From: Nocardioides jiangxiensis
Lineage (GTDB): Bacteria; Actinomycetota; Actinomycetes; Propionibacteriales; Nocardioidaceae
DNA: 64,000 bases
Assembly (NCBI RefSeq): GCF_030580915.1
Contig: NZ_JAUQTA010000001.1
Location: forward strand, 124,001-188,000
Direction: 5' to 3'
Program-made: the position numbers and the translations under genes
Part shown: in pieces, positions 17,499 to 29,244 of the stretch
Layout of the letters: every line of letters starts with the position of its first letter
Numbering within the stretch: position 1 is the stretch's first letter
Notes under the pieces: generated by a model
Database searches by the model: none
What the model was told of the DNA's origin: nothing
The model's input: the letters and a program-made list of their open reading frames with translations, nothing else

Positions 17499-18334
17499 AG
17501 CAGCGCGGCGAACTCGTCGTTGGCACGCGCCGCGGCGTCGCGCAGCGCCTGCACGGACGGGCCCGCACCGAGGATCTCGCGGGTGGACGTGGGAACGACG
17601 TTGCGGACCGCGGCGCCGAAGATCCGGCGTACGTCGTCGGCTGTGCCGCCCTGGGCGCCGATGCCCGGGACCAGCAGCGGCCCGTCGATGTCGAGGTTCT
17701 CGTCGGTGGAGCCGATCGTGGCACCCACGACCGCGCCGAAGGACCCCAGGGACGCGGCGCCCTCGTTGGCGGCCCGCAGGCCGGCGAGCACCTCCCCCGC
17801 GATCGTCGCACCGTCCGCGGTGCGCGCGTGCTGGAAGCGCGGGGCCTCGGGGTTGGAGGTCAGCGCGAGGGCGAAGACCCCGGCGTTGTGACGGGCAGCC
17901 GTCTCGATCATCGGCGCCAGCGAGCCGAAGCCCAGGTACGGGCTCGCCGTGATGGCGTCGGACGCGAGCGGGCTCGTCGGGTCGAGGTAGGCGTCCGCGT
18001 AGGCCTGCGCCGTGGTGCCGATGTCGCCGCGCTTGACGTCCAGGATCACCAGGCAACCCGCCTCCCGCGTGGCGGCGATGACCTTCTCCAGGACCGCGAT
18101 GCCACGTGAGCCGTGGCGCTCGAAGAACGCGCTCTGCGGCTTGATGCTCGAGACGACCGGCGCCAGCGCCTCCACCGCGGTCATCGCGAAGCGCTCGCAC
18201 CCGTCGGCGGTGTCGGGGAGGCCCCAGGCCGCGAGCAGGGACGCGTGCGGGTCGATGCCCGGGCAGAGGGGGCCGCGCGCCGTCATCGCAGCGCGGAGGC
18301 GGGCGCCGAAGGGCTGGTCGGGTCGGGTGGTCAT
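17495..18334 (-). CDS. pyrF: Orotidine 5'-phosphate decarboxylase (long, type 2 form)
   Basis: A 279-aa enzyme converting OMP to UMP. It is the longer mycobacterial/myxococcal type: CPGIDPH near residue 25, the catalytic LDVKRGDIGTTAQAYA near residue 95 with the Asp-Lys-Asp network, SPYLGFGSL, and LVPGIGAQGG near 222. The ATG overlaps the upstream PyrD-like stop (ATGA). It is the last recognisable pyrimidine enzyme of the operon. Confidence 0.95.
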   Translation of the reverse strand: MTTRPDQPFGARLRAAMTARGPLCPGIDPHASLLAAWGLPDTADGCERFAMTAVEALAPVVSSIKPQSAFFERHGSRGIAVLEKVIAATREAGCLVILDVKRGDIGTTAQAYADAYLDPTSPLASDAITASPYLGFGSLAPMIETAARHNAGVFALALTSNPEAPRFQHARTADGATIAGEVLAGLRAANEGAASLGSFGAVVGATIGSTDENLDIDGPLLVPGIGAQGGTADDVRRIFGAAVRNVVPTSTREILGAGPSVQALRDAAARANDEFAALL

Positions 18335-19131
18335 CGGGACTGCTCCTCGAGCTCGGCGGTGATGCGGGCAAGGACGGACGGGTCGTGCAGCAGGGCGCTG
18401 CCCACCTGGACCCCACGGGCACCCGCTGACCCGAACGCTCGCACATCGGCGGCGGACCTGACACCGCCGACGCCGATCACCGGGAACTCGGGCAGCTCGT
18501 GGCAGACCGTGCGCACGGCACGGAGGGCGGTCGGGAGGACGGCCGGGCCGGACAGCTCCGCCGCGGTGCCGTTGGGCAGCGCGGCCGGGAGTGCTCCGCC
18601 GACGACGAGCGCGTCGGCGCCGACCTCGGCGACCGCGCGGGCGACTACGGGCAGCCGACGCACGTCGGAGCCCAGCTTCACGTGCAGGGCCAGGCTCTCC
18701 GGCAGCACGTCCAGGACCGCACGCACGGCAGCCGCGGCGCCCTTCGGGGTCGACCCGTCGTGGAGGCGCAGGGCACCGGGGTCGTCGACGGCGAGGTTGA
18801 GCTCGATGCCACTCAGGCCGGGTGCCGTCGCCACGCGGCGTACGACGGCGGCGATCTCGTCGGTGGTCGCGCCCGTGACCGACGCCCACGTCGGCACGCC
18901 CTGCTGCGCCAGCCAGGGCATCTCGGTGGTCAGGAAGCGGTCGACACCGGGGTTCTGCAGGAGGTGAGCCCGCACGAGGCCGCTCGGCGACTCCGCGATC
19001 CGCAAGCGGCTCCCCCGGCGCGGATCGAGCGTGAGCGTCCGCGTGACGAAACCGCCCACCCCGGCCAGGTCGGCGTACGGCGCCAGCTCACGGCCGGTGC
19101 CTCCGCACCCTGCGGCGACGAAGAGCCTCAC
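18331..19131 (-). CDS. Class 1B dihydroorotate dehydrogenase-like protein lacking the catalytic motif
   Basis: A 266-aa TIM-barrel protein aligning along its length with PyrDB enzymes: YADLAGVGGFVTRTLTLDPRRGSRLRIAESPSG matches their N-terminal FMN/orotate region, followed by LQNPGVDRFL, WASVTG and GVGGV. The family NxSCPN motif, which carries the catalytic Cys and orotate-binding Asn, is replaced by NLAVDD, and the later SPN and INT motifs are replaced by LGSDV and VVGG. It may therefore be inactive on dihydroorotate or use another substrate. The GTG at 19131 overlaps the pyrK stop (GTGA); 19143 is an alternative. Coupling to PyrK suggests the two form a complex. Confidence 0.82.
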   Translation of the reverse strand: MRLFVAAGCGGTGRELAPYADLAGVGGFVTRTLTLDPRRGSRLRIAESPSGLVRAHLLQNPGVDRFLTTEMPWLAQQGVPTWASVTGATTDEIAAVVRRVATAPGLSGIELNLAVDDPGALRLHDGSTPKGAAAAVRAVLDVLPESLALHVKLGSDVRRLPVVARAVAEVGADALVVGGALPAALPNGTAAELSGPAVLPTALRAVRTVCHELPEFPVIGVGGVRSAADVRAFGSAGARGVQVGSALLHDPSVLARITAELEEQSR

Positions 19132-19928
19132 AGCAGCCCCCACTGGATCCGGTCACCGCGGAAGACCGGTCCCTCGGCGCAGGCACGGACCCGGTGAGCG
19201 ATGGCGTCCTCGCCCACGGCCGGGACGATGCATCCGTGGCACAGGCCGGTGCCGCACGGCTGGTTGACCTCGAGCGCCACCTGGCTCCACGCGCCGTGCA
19301 GCTCGGAGACGCCGGCGACCGCGTGCAGCGTGGACGACGGGCCGGCCGCGTAGACCACCGATGCCCCGGAGCGCTGCAGCGCGCCCGGCAGGGCCTGGGC
19401 CACACTCCCCTGCGCGCCCATCGACCCGTCGCCGGTGACCACCGTGACCGCCTCCGCCGAGCGGCGTACGTCGAGGCCGTCGATGACCTCGTCGGCGGTG
19501 TCCGCGGCGAGGAGGAGCGAGACCGGGCAGCCACGCTCCACCAGCCGCTCGGCGAGCGGGAACAGCGACGCCGCGGCGTACCCCTCCCCGACCAGCAGGC
19601 AGGGCACGGGCTCCTTCGGCTGCGCGAAGGGGCGTCCGAGCGGACCGATCAGGTCGACCGAGGCACCGACGGGCAGGCCGGCCAGCCACGTGCTGCCGGC
19701 GCCCCCGGGGCGGACCACGATGTCGATCGTCGCCCCGAAGGAGCTCGACGACCGCACGCGGTGCACCCAGAAGCTGCGGCGCGCGAGGTGCACGCCGTCG
19801 TCGAGGCCGATGCTCACGAAGTTGCCGGGGCGGAAGGTCTCGACCACGCCCGGGGCAGCGAGCGTGACGTGCTGGAAGGCACCGACGCGCTCGCTGGCCC
19901 GCACCTCGGCGGTCGACTGGAGAGTCAT
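19128..19928 (-). CDS. pyrK: PyrK-type dihydroorotate dehydrogenase electron transfer subunit
   Basis: A 266-aa ferredoxin-reductase-like flavoprotein. The N-terminal FAD barrel includes FRPGNFVSIG and the RRSFWVHR flavin motif. A nucleotide-binding domain follows, with LLVGEGYAAASLFPLAERL near residue 105. The C-terminus carries a 2Fe-2S site with four cysteines (CGTGLCHGC then RACAEGPVF), as in PyrK. The family passes electrons from PyrD to NAD+. Translation is coupled to the class 2 pyrD upstream (ATGA) and the PyrD-like gene downstream (GTGA). Because the adjacent class 1B partner has lost its catalytic motif, the physiological electron donor is uncertain. Confidence 0.88.
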   Translation of the reverse strand: MTLQSTAEVRASERVGAFQHVTLAAPGVVETFRPGNFVSIGLDDGVHLARRSFWVHRVRSSSSFGATIDIVVRPGGAGSTWLAGLPVGASVDLIGPLGRPFAQPKEPVPCLLVGEGYAAASLFPLAERLVERGCPVSLLLAADTADEVIDGLDVRRSAEAVTVVTGDGSMGAQGSVAQALPGALQRSGASVVYAAGPSSTLHAVAGVSELHGAWSQVALEVNQPCGTGLCHGCIVPAVGEDAIAHRVRACAEGPVFRGDRIQWGLL

Positions 19929-20976
19929 CGGGTGCGGGACACCCCGCGCACGATCGCGCGTGGCCACAGCGGACCCTCGTAGATGAAGGCGGTGTAGCCC
20001 TGCAGCAGGTCGGCGCCCGCGTCCAGGCGGGCCTTCGCGTCGGCCACCGTCGTGATGCCGCCGACGCCGATGAGGGTCAGGTCGTCGCCGACCCTCCCCT
20101 TGAGCAGCCGCAGCACCTCGAGGGACCGCTCGGTGAGCGGTCGGCCCGACAGGCCGCCGGCCCCGATCTCGGCGACGCGCGCCGACGGGGACCGCAGTCC
20201 CTCGCGGCTGATCGTGGTGTTGGTGGCCGTGATGCCGTCGAGTCCGATCGCCTTCGCCATGTCGGCGACGGCGAGGACGTCGTCGTCGGCCAGGTCGGGG
20301 GCGATCTTGACCACGAGCGGCACACGCCGGTCGGTGACGACCTCGTCGGCACGCCTGCGCACGGCCTCGAGCAGCGGGCTGAGCTTCTCGACGGCCTGGA
20401 GGTTGCGCAGCCCCGGCGTGTTCGGCGAGGACACGTTGACCACGAGGTAGTCGGCGTACGGCGCGAGGTGGTCGACGGACTTCTCGTGGTCCTTGATCAC
20501 GGCCGCGATGTCGTCGTCCGGCACGACCTTGGTCTTGCCGATGTTGACGCCGACGACCGGCCCCGACTTGCCCTTCCGGGCCGCAGCCCGGGCGGCGAGC
20601 CGGCGGCCGACGACCTCGGCACCGTCGTTGTTGAAGCCCATCCGGTTGACCACCGCGCGGTCGTCGAGCAGGCGGAAGAGGCGCGGCTTCGGGTTGCCCG
20701 GCTGGGCCTCCCCGGTGACGGTACCGATCTCGATGTGGCCGAAGCCGAGACCTGCGAGCGCGTCGATGCCGACGGCGTTCTTGTCGAAGCCGGCCGCGAG
20801 GCCCAGGACGTTGGGGAACTCCAGACCCAGCGCCGAGACCGGACGCGGCTTCAGCGTGCGCCCCCACGCCGCCGTGGCGAACCGGCCCGCGCGGATCGCC
20901 GCGAACGCCTGCTCGTGCGCCTTCTCCGGGTCGATCTTGGAGAAGACGCCGTCGAAGAGGACGTCGTACGGCTTCC

Positions 20977-20980
<4 letters not shown>
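19925..20980 (-). CDS. pyrD: Quinone-dependent (class 2) dihydroorotate dehydrogenase
   Basis: A 351-aa FMN enzyme oxidising dihydroorotate to orotate with the respiratory quinone as acceptor; it is membrane-associated through its N-terminal helical region. The class 2 markers are all present: [14 protein letters not shown] near residue 65, [46 protein letters not shown] with the catalytic Ser, and GVGGI. The GTG start overlaps the carB stop (GTGA); the longer in-frame extension lies inside carB. This is probably the working pyrimidine DHODH of the organism. Confidence 0.95.
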
Positions 20981-24300
<3,320 letters not shown>

Positions 24301-24305
24301 CTTGG

Positions 24306-25430
24306 TCAGGCCTTCCGGTCGTTCATGAGCTGCACGAAGCGGTCGAAGAGGTACGCCGCGTCGTGGGGGCCGGCAGCGGCCTCCGGGTGGTACTGCACGG
24401 AGAAGGCCTTGAGGCCGTTCCCGTCGACGAGCTCGAGGCCCTCGACGCAGTCGTCGTTGAGGTTGATGTGCGAGACCGTGGCCTCGCCGAAGGGCGTCGT
24501 CGTCGAGCCCTCGAGCGGGGCGTCGACCGCGAAGCCGTGGTTGTGCGCGGTGACCTCGACCTTGCCGGTCGTGCGGTCCAGCACGGGCTGGTTGATGCCG
24601 CGGTGGCCGTACTTCAGCTTGTAGGTGCCGAACCCGAGCGCGCGACCGAAGAGCTGGTTGCCGAAGCAGATGCCGAAGTACGGGATCCCCTCGCCCAGCG
24701 CCGCCTTGAGCAGCTCGACCTGGCCGGTGGTCGCCGCCGGGTCGCCGGGACCGTTGGAGAAGAAGAGGCCGTCGGGCTGGACGGCCTGCACGTCCTCGAG
24801 CGTCGCGGTCGCGGGGAGCACGTGCACCTCGATGCCGCGCTCGGCCATCATCCGCGGCGTGTTCGCCTTGATGCCCAGGTCGACCGCGGCGACGGTGAGC
24901 TTCTTCTCGCCGATCGCCGGGACGACGTACGCCTCCGTGGTGGTGACCGCGTCGGACAGGTTGGCACCGGTCATCTCGGCCTCTGCGCGGACCTTGGCGA
25001 GCAGCGCCTCCGGGTCGGTCTCGACCGTGGAGATGCCGACGCGCATGGAGCCGACCTCGCGGAGGTGGCGGGTCAGCGCGCGCGTGTCGATGCCGGAGAT
25101 GCCGACGACGCCCTGCTCCTTGAGCTCGTCGTCGAGCGAGCGCACCGAGCGCCAGTTGGACGGGACGCGGGCAGGGTCACGCACGACGTAGCCGGCGACC
25201 CAGATCTTCCGCGACTCCGGGTCCTCGTCGTTCATGCCGGTGTTGCCGACGTGCGGCGCGGTCATGACGACGACCTGACGGTGGTACGACGGGTCGGTCA
25301 GCGTCTCCTGGTAGCCGGACATGCCGGTGGAGAAGACGGCCTCGCCGAAGGTCTCGCCCTCGGCACCGAAGGACTCGCCACGGAACGTCCGTCCGTCCTC
25401 GAGCACGAGGAGTGCGGGCTTCACAGTCAC
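24306..25430 (-). CDS. carA: Carbamoyl-phosphate synthase small (glutaminase) subunit
   Basis: A 374-aa subunit that releases ammonia from glutamine for CarB. The N-terminal domain has [13 protein letters not shown] and STGMSGYQE. The class I glutamine amidotransferase domain has FFSNGPGDP, the nucleophile in [12 protein letters not shown] near residue 257, and a catalytic His/Glu pair in [11 protein letters not shown] near 340. The GTG at 25430 overlaps the pyrC stop (GTGA) and is preferred to the GTG two codons later. Confidence 0.97.
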   Translation of the reverse strand: MTVKPALLVLEDGRTFRGESFGAEGETFGEAVFSTGMSGYQETLTDPSYHRQVVVMTAPHVGNTGMNDEDPESRKIWVAGYVVRDPARVPSNWRSVRSLDDELKEQGVVGISGIDTRALTRHLREVGSMRVGISTVETDPEALLAKVRAEAEMTGANLSDAVTTTEAYVVPAIGEKKLTVAAVDLGIKANTPRMMAERGIEVHVLPATATLEDVQAVQPDGLFFSNGPGDPAATTGQVELLKAALGEGIPYFGICFGNQLFGRALGFGTYKLKYGHRGINQPVLDRTTGKVEVTAHNHGFAVDAPLEGSTTTPFGEATVSHINLNDDCVEGLELVDGNGLKAFSVQYHPEAAAGPHDAAYLFDRFVQLMNDRKA

Positions 25431-26722
25431 TGCAGCTTTCCTTCCATCACGGTTGCCTTGCCACGCAGGAACGTGGCGTGCACGGCGCCGGTCAGCTCGC
25501 GACCGTGCCAGGGGTTGTTGCGGGACAGCGACACGCTCGCGTCGCGGTCCACGGTGACCTTCGCCGACGGGTCGACGAGGGTGATGTTGGCGGGGGCGCC
25601 GACGGCGATCTCGTGGCCGTGGCCGTCGAGACCGGCGATGCGCGCGGGGTTGGTGCTGAGCACGCGGGCGACGCCGGCCCAGTCCAGCAGGCCGGTCTCG
25701 ACCATGGTGGTCACGACCACCGACAGCGCCGTCTCGAGGCCGAGCATGCCGAACGCGGCGTCGACGAAGGCGTGCTCCTTGTCGTGCTTCGCGTGCGGGG
25801 CGTGGTCGGTGGCGACCGCGTCGATCGTGCCGTCGGCGAGCGCGGCCCGGAGCGCCTGCACGTCCTCGGCGGGACGCAGCGGCGGGTTGACCTTGTACGT
25901 CGGGTCGTAGCCGAGCAGCTCGTCGGTCGTCAGGATCAGGTGGTGCGGGGTCACCTCGCAGGTGACGTCGATGCCCTGGGACTTCGCCCAGCGCACCACC
26001 TCGACCGAGCCGGCCGTGGAGACGTGCGCGACGTGCACGCGGCTGCCGGTGTGGCGCGCCAGCATGACGTCGCGGGCGACGATCACCTCCTCGGCGATGC
26101 CGGGCCAGCCGGGCAGGCCGAGCTGGCCCGAGATCTCGCCCTCGTGGCAGCAGGCGCTGCCGTAGGGCGCGAGGGACGGGTCCTGGGCGTGCTGGGAGAC
26201 GACACCGCCGAACGCCTTCACGTACTCGAGGGCACGGCGCATGACGCGCGCGTCGTGGACGCACTTGCCGTCGTCGGAGAAGACCCGGACCCGGGCCCGG
26301 CTGCGCGCCATCAGGCCGAGCTCGGCCAGCTCGTGGCCCTCGAGGTCCTTGGTGACGGCGCCGACCGGCTGCACGTCGACGTAGCCGGCGGCGACGCCGA
26401 GGTCGAGCACCCGCTCGGCCGCCTCCGCGGTGTCGGTGACCGGGTTGGTGTTGGCCATGGCCAGGACGGCGGTGTAGCCACCGACCGCCGCGGCCTGGGA
26501 ACCGGTGAGGATCGTCTCCGCGTCCTCACGGCCGGGCTGGCGCAGGTGGGTGTGGAGGTCGACGAAGCCAGGCAGCGCGACGAGGCCGGCTGCCTCGACG
26601 ACGACGGCACCGGTCGCGTCGAGGTCCGTGCCGAGACCGGCGATCGCGCCGTCCGCGAGCAGCAGGTCGGCGGGCTCGCCACCGAGGATCCGGGCGCCCC
26701 TGATCAGGGTCTTGTCGGACAT
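25427..26722 (-). CDS. pyrC: Dihydroorotase (class I)
   Basis: A 431-aa amidohydrolase cyclising carbamoyl aspartate to dihydroorotate. Metal ligands are visible in [12 protein letters not shown] near residue 57, SQHAQD and VAHVST in the middle, and [11 protein letters not shown] near 305. The ATG at 26722 is chosen because GGGGGAG stands eight bases upstream. A GTG at 26731 would overlap the pyrB stop, but the ribosome site would then abut the start codon. Confidence 0.96.
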   Translation of the reverse strand: MSDKTLIRGARILGGEPADLLLADGAIAGLGTDLDATGAVVVEAAGLVALPGFVDLHTHLRQPGREDAETILTGSQAAAVGGYTAVLAMANTNPVTDTAEAAERVLDLGVAAGYVDVQPVGAVTKDLEGHELAELGLMARSRARVRVFSDDGKCVHDARVMRRALEYVKAFGGVVSQHAQDPSLAPYGSACCHEGEISGQLGLPGWPGIAEEVIVARDVMLARHTGSRVHVAHVSTAGSVEVVRWAKSQGIDVTCEVTPHHLILTTDELLGYDPTYKVNPPLRPAEDVQALRAALADGTIDAVATDHAPHAKHDKEHAFVDAAFGMLGLETALSVVVTTMVETGLLDWAGVARVLSTNPARIAGLDGHGHEIAVGAPANITLVDPSAKVTVDRDASVSLSRNNPWHGRELTGAVHATFLRGKATVMEGKLQ

Positions 26723-26727
26723 GAGGT

Positions 26728-27678
26728 TCACTCCCCCGTCGTCGCTGCCGCAGCCGACGGGCCGGCGAGCAGGTGGTAGAGCACGGACATGCGGATCGCG
26801 ACACCGGCGGAGACCTGGTCGAGCACGGCGCTGGACGCCGCGTCGGCCGCCTCCGGCGCGATCTCGAGGCCACGGTTCATCGGCCCCGGGTGAAGGATCG
26901 GAGCGCCCTCCTTGAGAAGGGCGAGGCGCGACCGCGTCAGGCCGTAGCCGACGGTGTACTCGCGGGCCGTCGGGAAGTAGCCGCCCGACATCCGCTCCTT
27001 CTGGACCCGCAGCATCATCACGGCGTCCGCGGTGGGCAGCACCGCGTCGACGTCGTACGACGTGGCGAAGCCGGCGTCCTTGGACCAGGCGGTGATGCCC
27101 GAGGGCATCAGGGTCGGCGGGGCCACCACGGTGACCTCCGCTCCGAGCTTGGTCAGGCACTTCACGCCCGAGCGGAACACGCGGCTGTGCGTGAGGTCGC
27201 CCACGATCGCGATGTGGCGGCCCTCGAGCGAACCGAGCCGGCGGGTCAGCGTGTAGGCGTCGAGCAGGGCCTGGGTGGGGTGCTCGTGGGTGCCGTCGCC
27301 GGCGTTGATCACCGGGATGTCCAGCCACCCGGCGACCTGGTGGGCGGCACCCGACGCGGAGTGGCGCATGACGAGGCCGTCGATGCCCATCGCGGTGACC
27401 GTCAGGACGGTGTCGCGCAGCGACTCGCCCTTCGAGGTGGAGGAGCCCTTGGCAGACAGGTTGATCACGTCCGCCGAGAGCCACTTGCCGGCGATCTCGA
27501 AGCTCGAGCGGGTCCGGGTGGAGTCCTCGAAGAAGAGGTTGATCACGGTCTTGCCACGCAGCGCGGGCAGCTTCTTCACGTCACGCCGCTGCACGTCGTG
27601 CATCTCGGCGGCGGTCTCGAAGAGTGCGTGGACGTCGTCGACCGTCAGGTCGTCGATCGACAGCAGGTGCTTCTTCAC
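26728..27678 (-). CDS. pyrB: Aspartate carbamoyltransferase catalytic subunit
   Basis: A 316-aa enzyme joining carbamoyl phosphate and aspartate, the committed pyrimidine step. Motifs: [13 protein letters not shown] near residue 50 (carbamoyl phosphate binding), [17 protein letters not shown] near 127, and LHPGPMNRG near 270. No pyrI regulatory subunit is present, as is usual in actinobacteria. The GTG overlaps the pyrR stop (GTGA). Confidence 0.97.
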   Translation of the reverse strand: MKKHLLSIDDLTVDDVHALFETAAEMHDVQRRDVKKLPALRGKTVINLFFEDSTRTRSSFEIAGKWLSADVINLSAKGSSTSKGESLRDTVLTVTAMGIDGLVMRHSASGAAHQVAGWLDIPVINAGDGTHEHPTQALLDAYTLTRRLGSLEGRHIAIVGDLTHSRVFRSGVKCLTKLGAEVTVVAPPTLMPSGITAWSKDAGFATSYDVDAVLPTADAVMMLRVQKERMSGGYFPTAREYTVGYGLTRSRLALLKEGAPILHPGPMNRGLEIAPEAADAASSAVLDQVSAGVAIRMSVLYHLLAGPSAAAATTGE

Positions 27679-28265
27679 GCGCCCCTCCCTTCTGCGATGC
27701 GGACCTCGTCGGTGCCGTCGGTCTCGGCCAGGCGCACGCCGACGCGCTCCGTGCGTGCGCTGGGGAGGTTCTTGCCGACGTGGTCGGCACGGATCGGGAG
27801 CTCGCGGTGCCCGCGGTCCACGAGGACTGCGAGGCGCACGACGGCCGGCCGGCCGAGATCCGCGAGGGCGTCGAGCGCGGCCCGGATGGTCCGACCTGAG
27901 TACAGCACGTCGTCGACGAGGACGACGGTCTTGCCGTCGATGCCGCCGGCAGGCACGACGGTCTTGTGGGGGCTGCGCATCGGGTGCGACCTGAGGTCGT
28001 CGCGGTACATCGTGACGTCGAGCTCACCGACCGGCACCGCGGTGCCCTCGACGGCGAGGATCTTCGCGGCGATGCGCTTCGCGAGCGGCACACCCCGCGT
28101 GGGCAGGCCGAGCAGGACGAGGTCCTCGGCTGACCTGTTGCGCTCGAGGATCTCGTGCGAGATGCGGGTCAGCGCGCGGTTGACGTCCTGGAAGTCGAGC
28201 ACGATGCGACCGGGACCGGTCGACGCATCGGTGGAGTCACCGGGGACCAGATCATGGGTAGGCAT
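27675..28265 (-). CDS. pyrR: Pyrimidine operon regulator / uracil phosphoribosyltransferase
   Basis: A 196-aa PRPP-binding protein. The type I phosphoribosyltransferase signature is [19 protein letters not shown] near residue 115, with the [10 protein letters not shown] loop near 55 and MYRDDLR near 85. In mycobacteria PyrR binds the pyr mRNA leader with UMP or UTP and blocks translation. A matching leader lies immediately upstream here, so autogenous control of the whole operon is expected. The N-terminal 18 residues are variable and probably disordered. Confidence 0.96.
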   Translation of the reverse strand: MPTHDLVPGDSTDASTGPGRIVLDFQDVNRALTRISHEILERNRSAEDLVLLGLPTRGVPLAKRIAAKILAVEGTAVPVGELDVTMYRDDLRSHPMRSPHKTVVPAGGIDGKTVVLVDDVLYSGRTIRAALDALADLGRPAVVRLAVLVDRGHRELPIRADHVGKNLPSARTERVGVRLAETDGTDEVRIAEGRGA

Positions 28266-28277
28266 CAGCGCTGCTGA

Positions 28278-28314
28278 CTCCTTCTCCGCCTCACGGGACG
28301 GCTCGTTAAAGGAT
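28278..28314 (-). promoter_or_regulatory. PyrR-binding leader hairpin of the pyrimidine operon
   Basis: On the transcript a CCUUUAACG arm, a CCCGUGAGGC core and an AAGGAG sequence follow each other within 37 nt. The AAGGAG is the pyrR ribosome site (12 nt before the ATG), and five of its bases can pair with the UCCUU arm. This resembles the actinobacterial pyr leader, in which PyrR stabilises a stem that hides the ribosome site. Confidence 0.75.
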
Positions 28315-28328
28315 GTCGAACGGGGCCC

Positions 28329-28334
28329 ACCCTA
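28329..28334 (-). promoter_or_regulatory. Probable -10 box of the pyr operon
   Basis: TAGGGT lies about 60 nt upstream of the pyrR ATG. Transcription would start around 28322, just before the PyrR-binding hairpin. No clear -35 was seen. Confidence 0.5.
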
Positions 28335-28376
28335 ACAGGCGCACGGCTGCTCGTCCGCACCGGCCGGGCTCGCGTC

Positions 28377-29201
28377 TCACCGTGCGAGGTGGCGCGCGCG
28401 GACGACCTGGAAGAGCCCGTAGCAGGCCAGGCCGAGCGCGACCCCGCCGAGCAGCCACGGGCCCGCCGGCTCGTGCAGGAGCCGCCCGAGCGCCTGGTCC
28501 AGGCCCCCGGCCCGTGCCGGGTCGTGGGTCGCGGCGGCCCAGATGAAGAGTCCGCCGACGATGCCGAACGCGAGTCCCTTGGCGACGTACCCGACCGTAC
28601 CGAGCGCCACGTAGAGGGTGCCGGCGTCGCCGCTGCGCCCCTCGGCGGTGAGGTGCTCGCGGTGCCGTCCGGTGAGCCCCCGCCAGCACATGCCGACGGT
28701 GTAGCCGAGAAGGGCGGCTCCGACCGCGGCGACCAGCCAGGGGCCGCCCGGCCACGCCATGATCCGGCCCGACCATCCCTCTTCCGAACGGCCCGATGCA
28801 CCGCCACCGCTTCCCAGGAGCACCCCGAACGCGCTCGTGCCGATCGCCCCGTACGCGACTGCCTTGGCGGCAGCGACCGCCCGGTGCCACCAGCGCGGGC
28901 CGGTCTCCTCCTCACGGTGCTCGACCGCGAGCTCCAGCACGCGCCAGAGGACCAGGACGGCCATGCCTGCCGCGACGAGCGCCACCGCCGCCTTGCCGAA
29001 GGGCTGCTCGGCGAGCTGGTGCACGGCGCCGCGCCGGTCGATGCGGTCCTGGCGCTGCCCGAGCGCCAGCTGCAGCGCGAGCCAGGCGATGACCAGGTGG
29101 ACCAGCCCGTAGGCGACGAGGCCGAAGCGGATCCCGGCGTCGAGCAGGTCGCTGCGGTCCGCCCGCCGCCCGGCTTGTTCCACCTCGCCCTTCACGCTCA
29201 C
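28377..29201 (-). CDS. DUF1206 family membrane protein
   Basis: A 274-aa integral membrane protein with about six transmembrane helices arranged as three repeated two-helix units. Each opens with a related pattern: RFGLVAYGLVHLVIAW near residue 25, AVAYGAIGTSAFG near 110, and VGYVAKGLAFGIVGG near 200. This triple repeat is the DUF1206 signature; the function is unknown. The GTG start at 29201 has only a distant G-rich ribosome site, and a GTG two codons downstream is possible. It lies between the pyr operon and a secreted phosphoesterase gene, separated from both by hairpins, so it is probably monocistronic. Confidence 0.85.
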   Translation of the reverse strand: MSVKGEVEQAGRRADRSDLLDAGIRFGLVAYGLVHLVIAWLALQLALGQRQDRIDRRGAVHQLAEQPFGKAAVALVAAGMAVLVLWRVLELAVEHREEETGPRWWHRAVAAAKAVAYGAIGTSAFGVLLGSGGGASGRSEEGWSGRIMAWPGGPWLVAAVGAALLGYTVGMCWRGLTGRHREHLTAEGRSGDAGTLYVALGTVGYVAKGLAFGIVGGLFIWAAATHDPARAGGLDQALGRLLHEPAGPWLLGGVALGLACYGLFQVVRARHLAR

Positions 29202-29204
29202 GTC

Positions 29205-29217
29205 GGGAACGGTTCCC
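29205..29217. repeat. Inverted repeat GGGAAC-G-GTTCCC at the DUF1206 start
   Basis: A perfect 6-bp inverted repeat with a 1-nt centre lies 3 bp upstream of the GTG. It could be an operator or a structure over the ribosome site. A similar GGAAC/GTTCC repeat stands upstream of the phosphoesterase gene. Confidence 0.4.
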
Positions 29218-29229
29218 CCGGGCAGCCTC

Positions 29230-29244
29230 CCGTAGTCGCTACGG
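29230..29244 (-). terminator. Small hairpin at the phosphoesterase stop codon
   Basis: CCGTAG and CTACGG pair around a 3-nt loop and include the TAG stop. Short, so only a weak terminator call. Confidence 0.4.
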
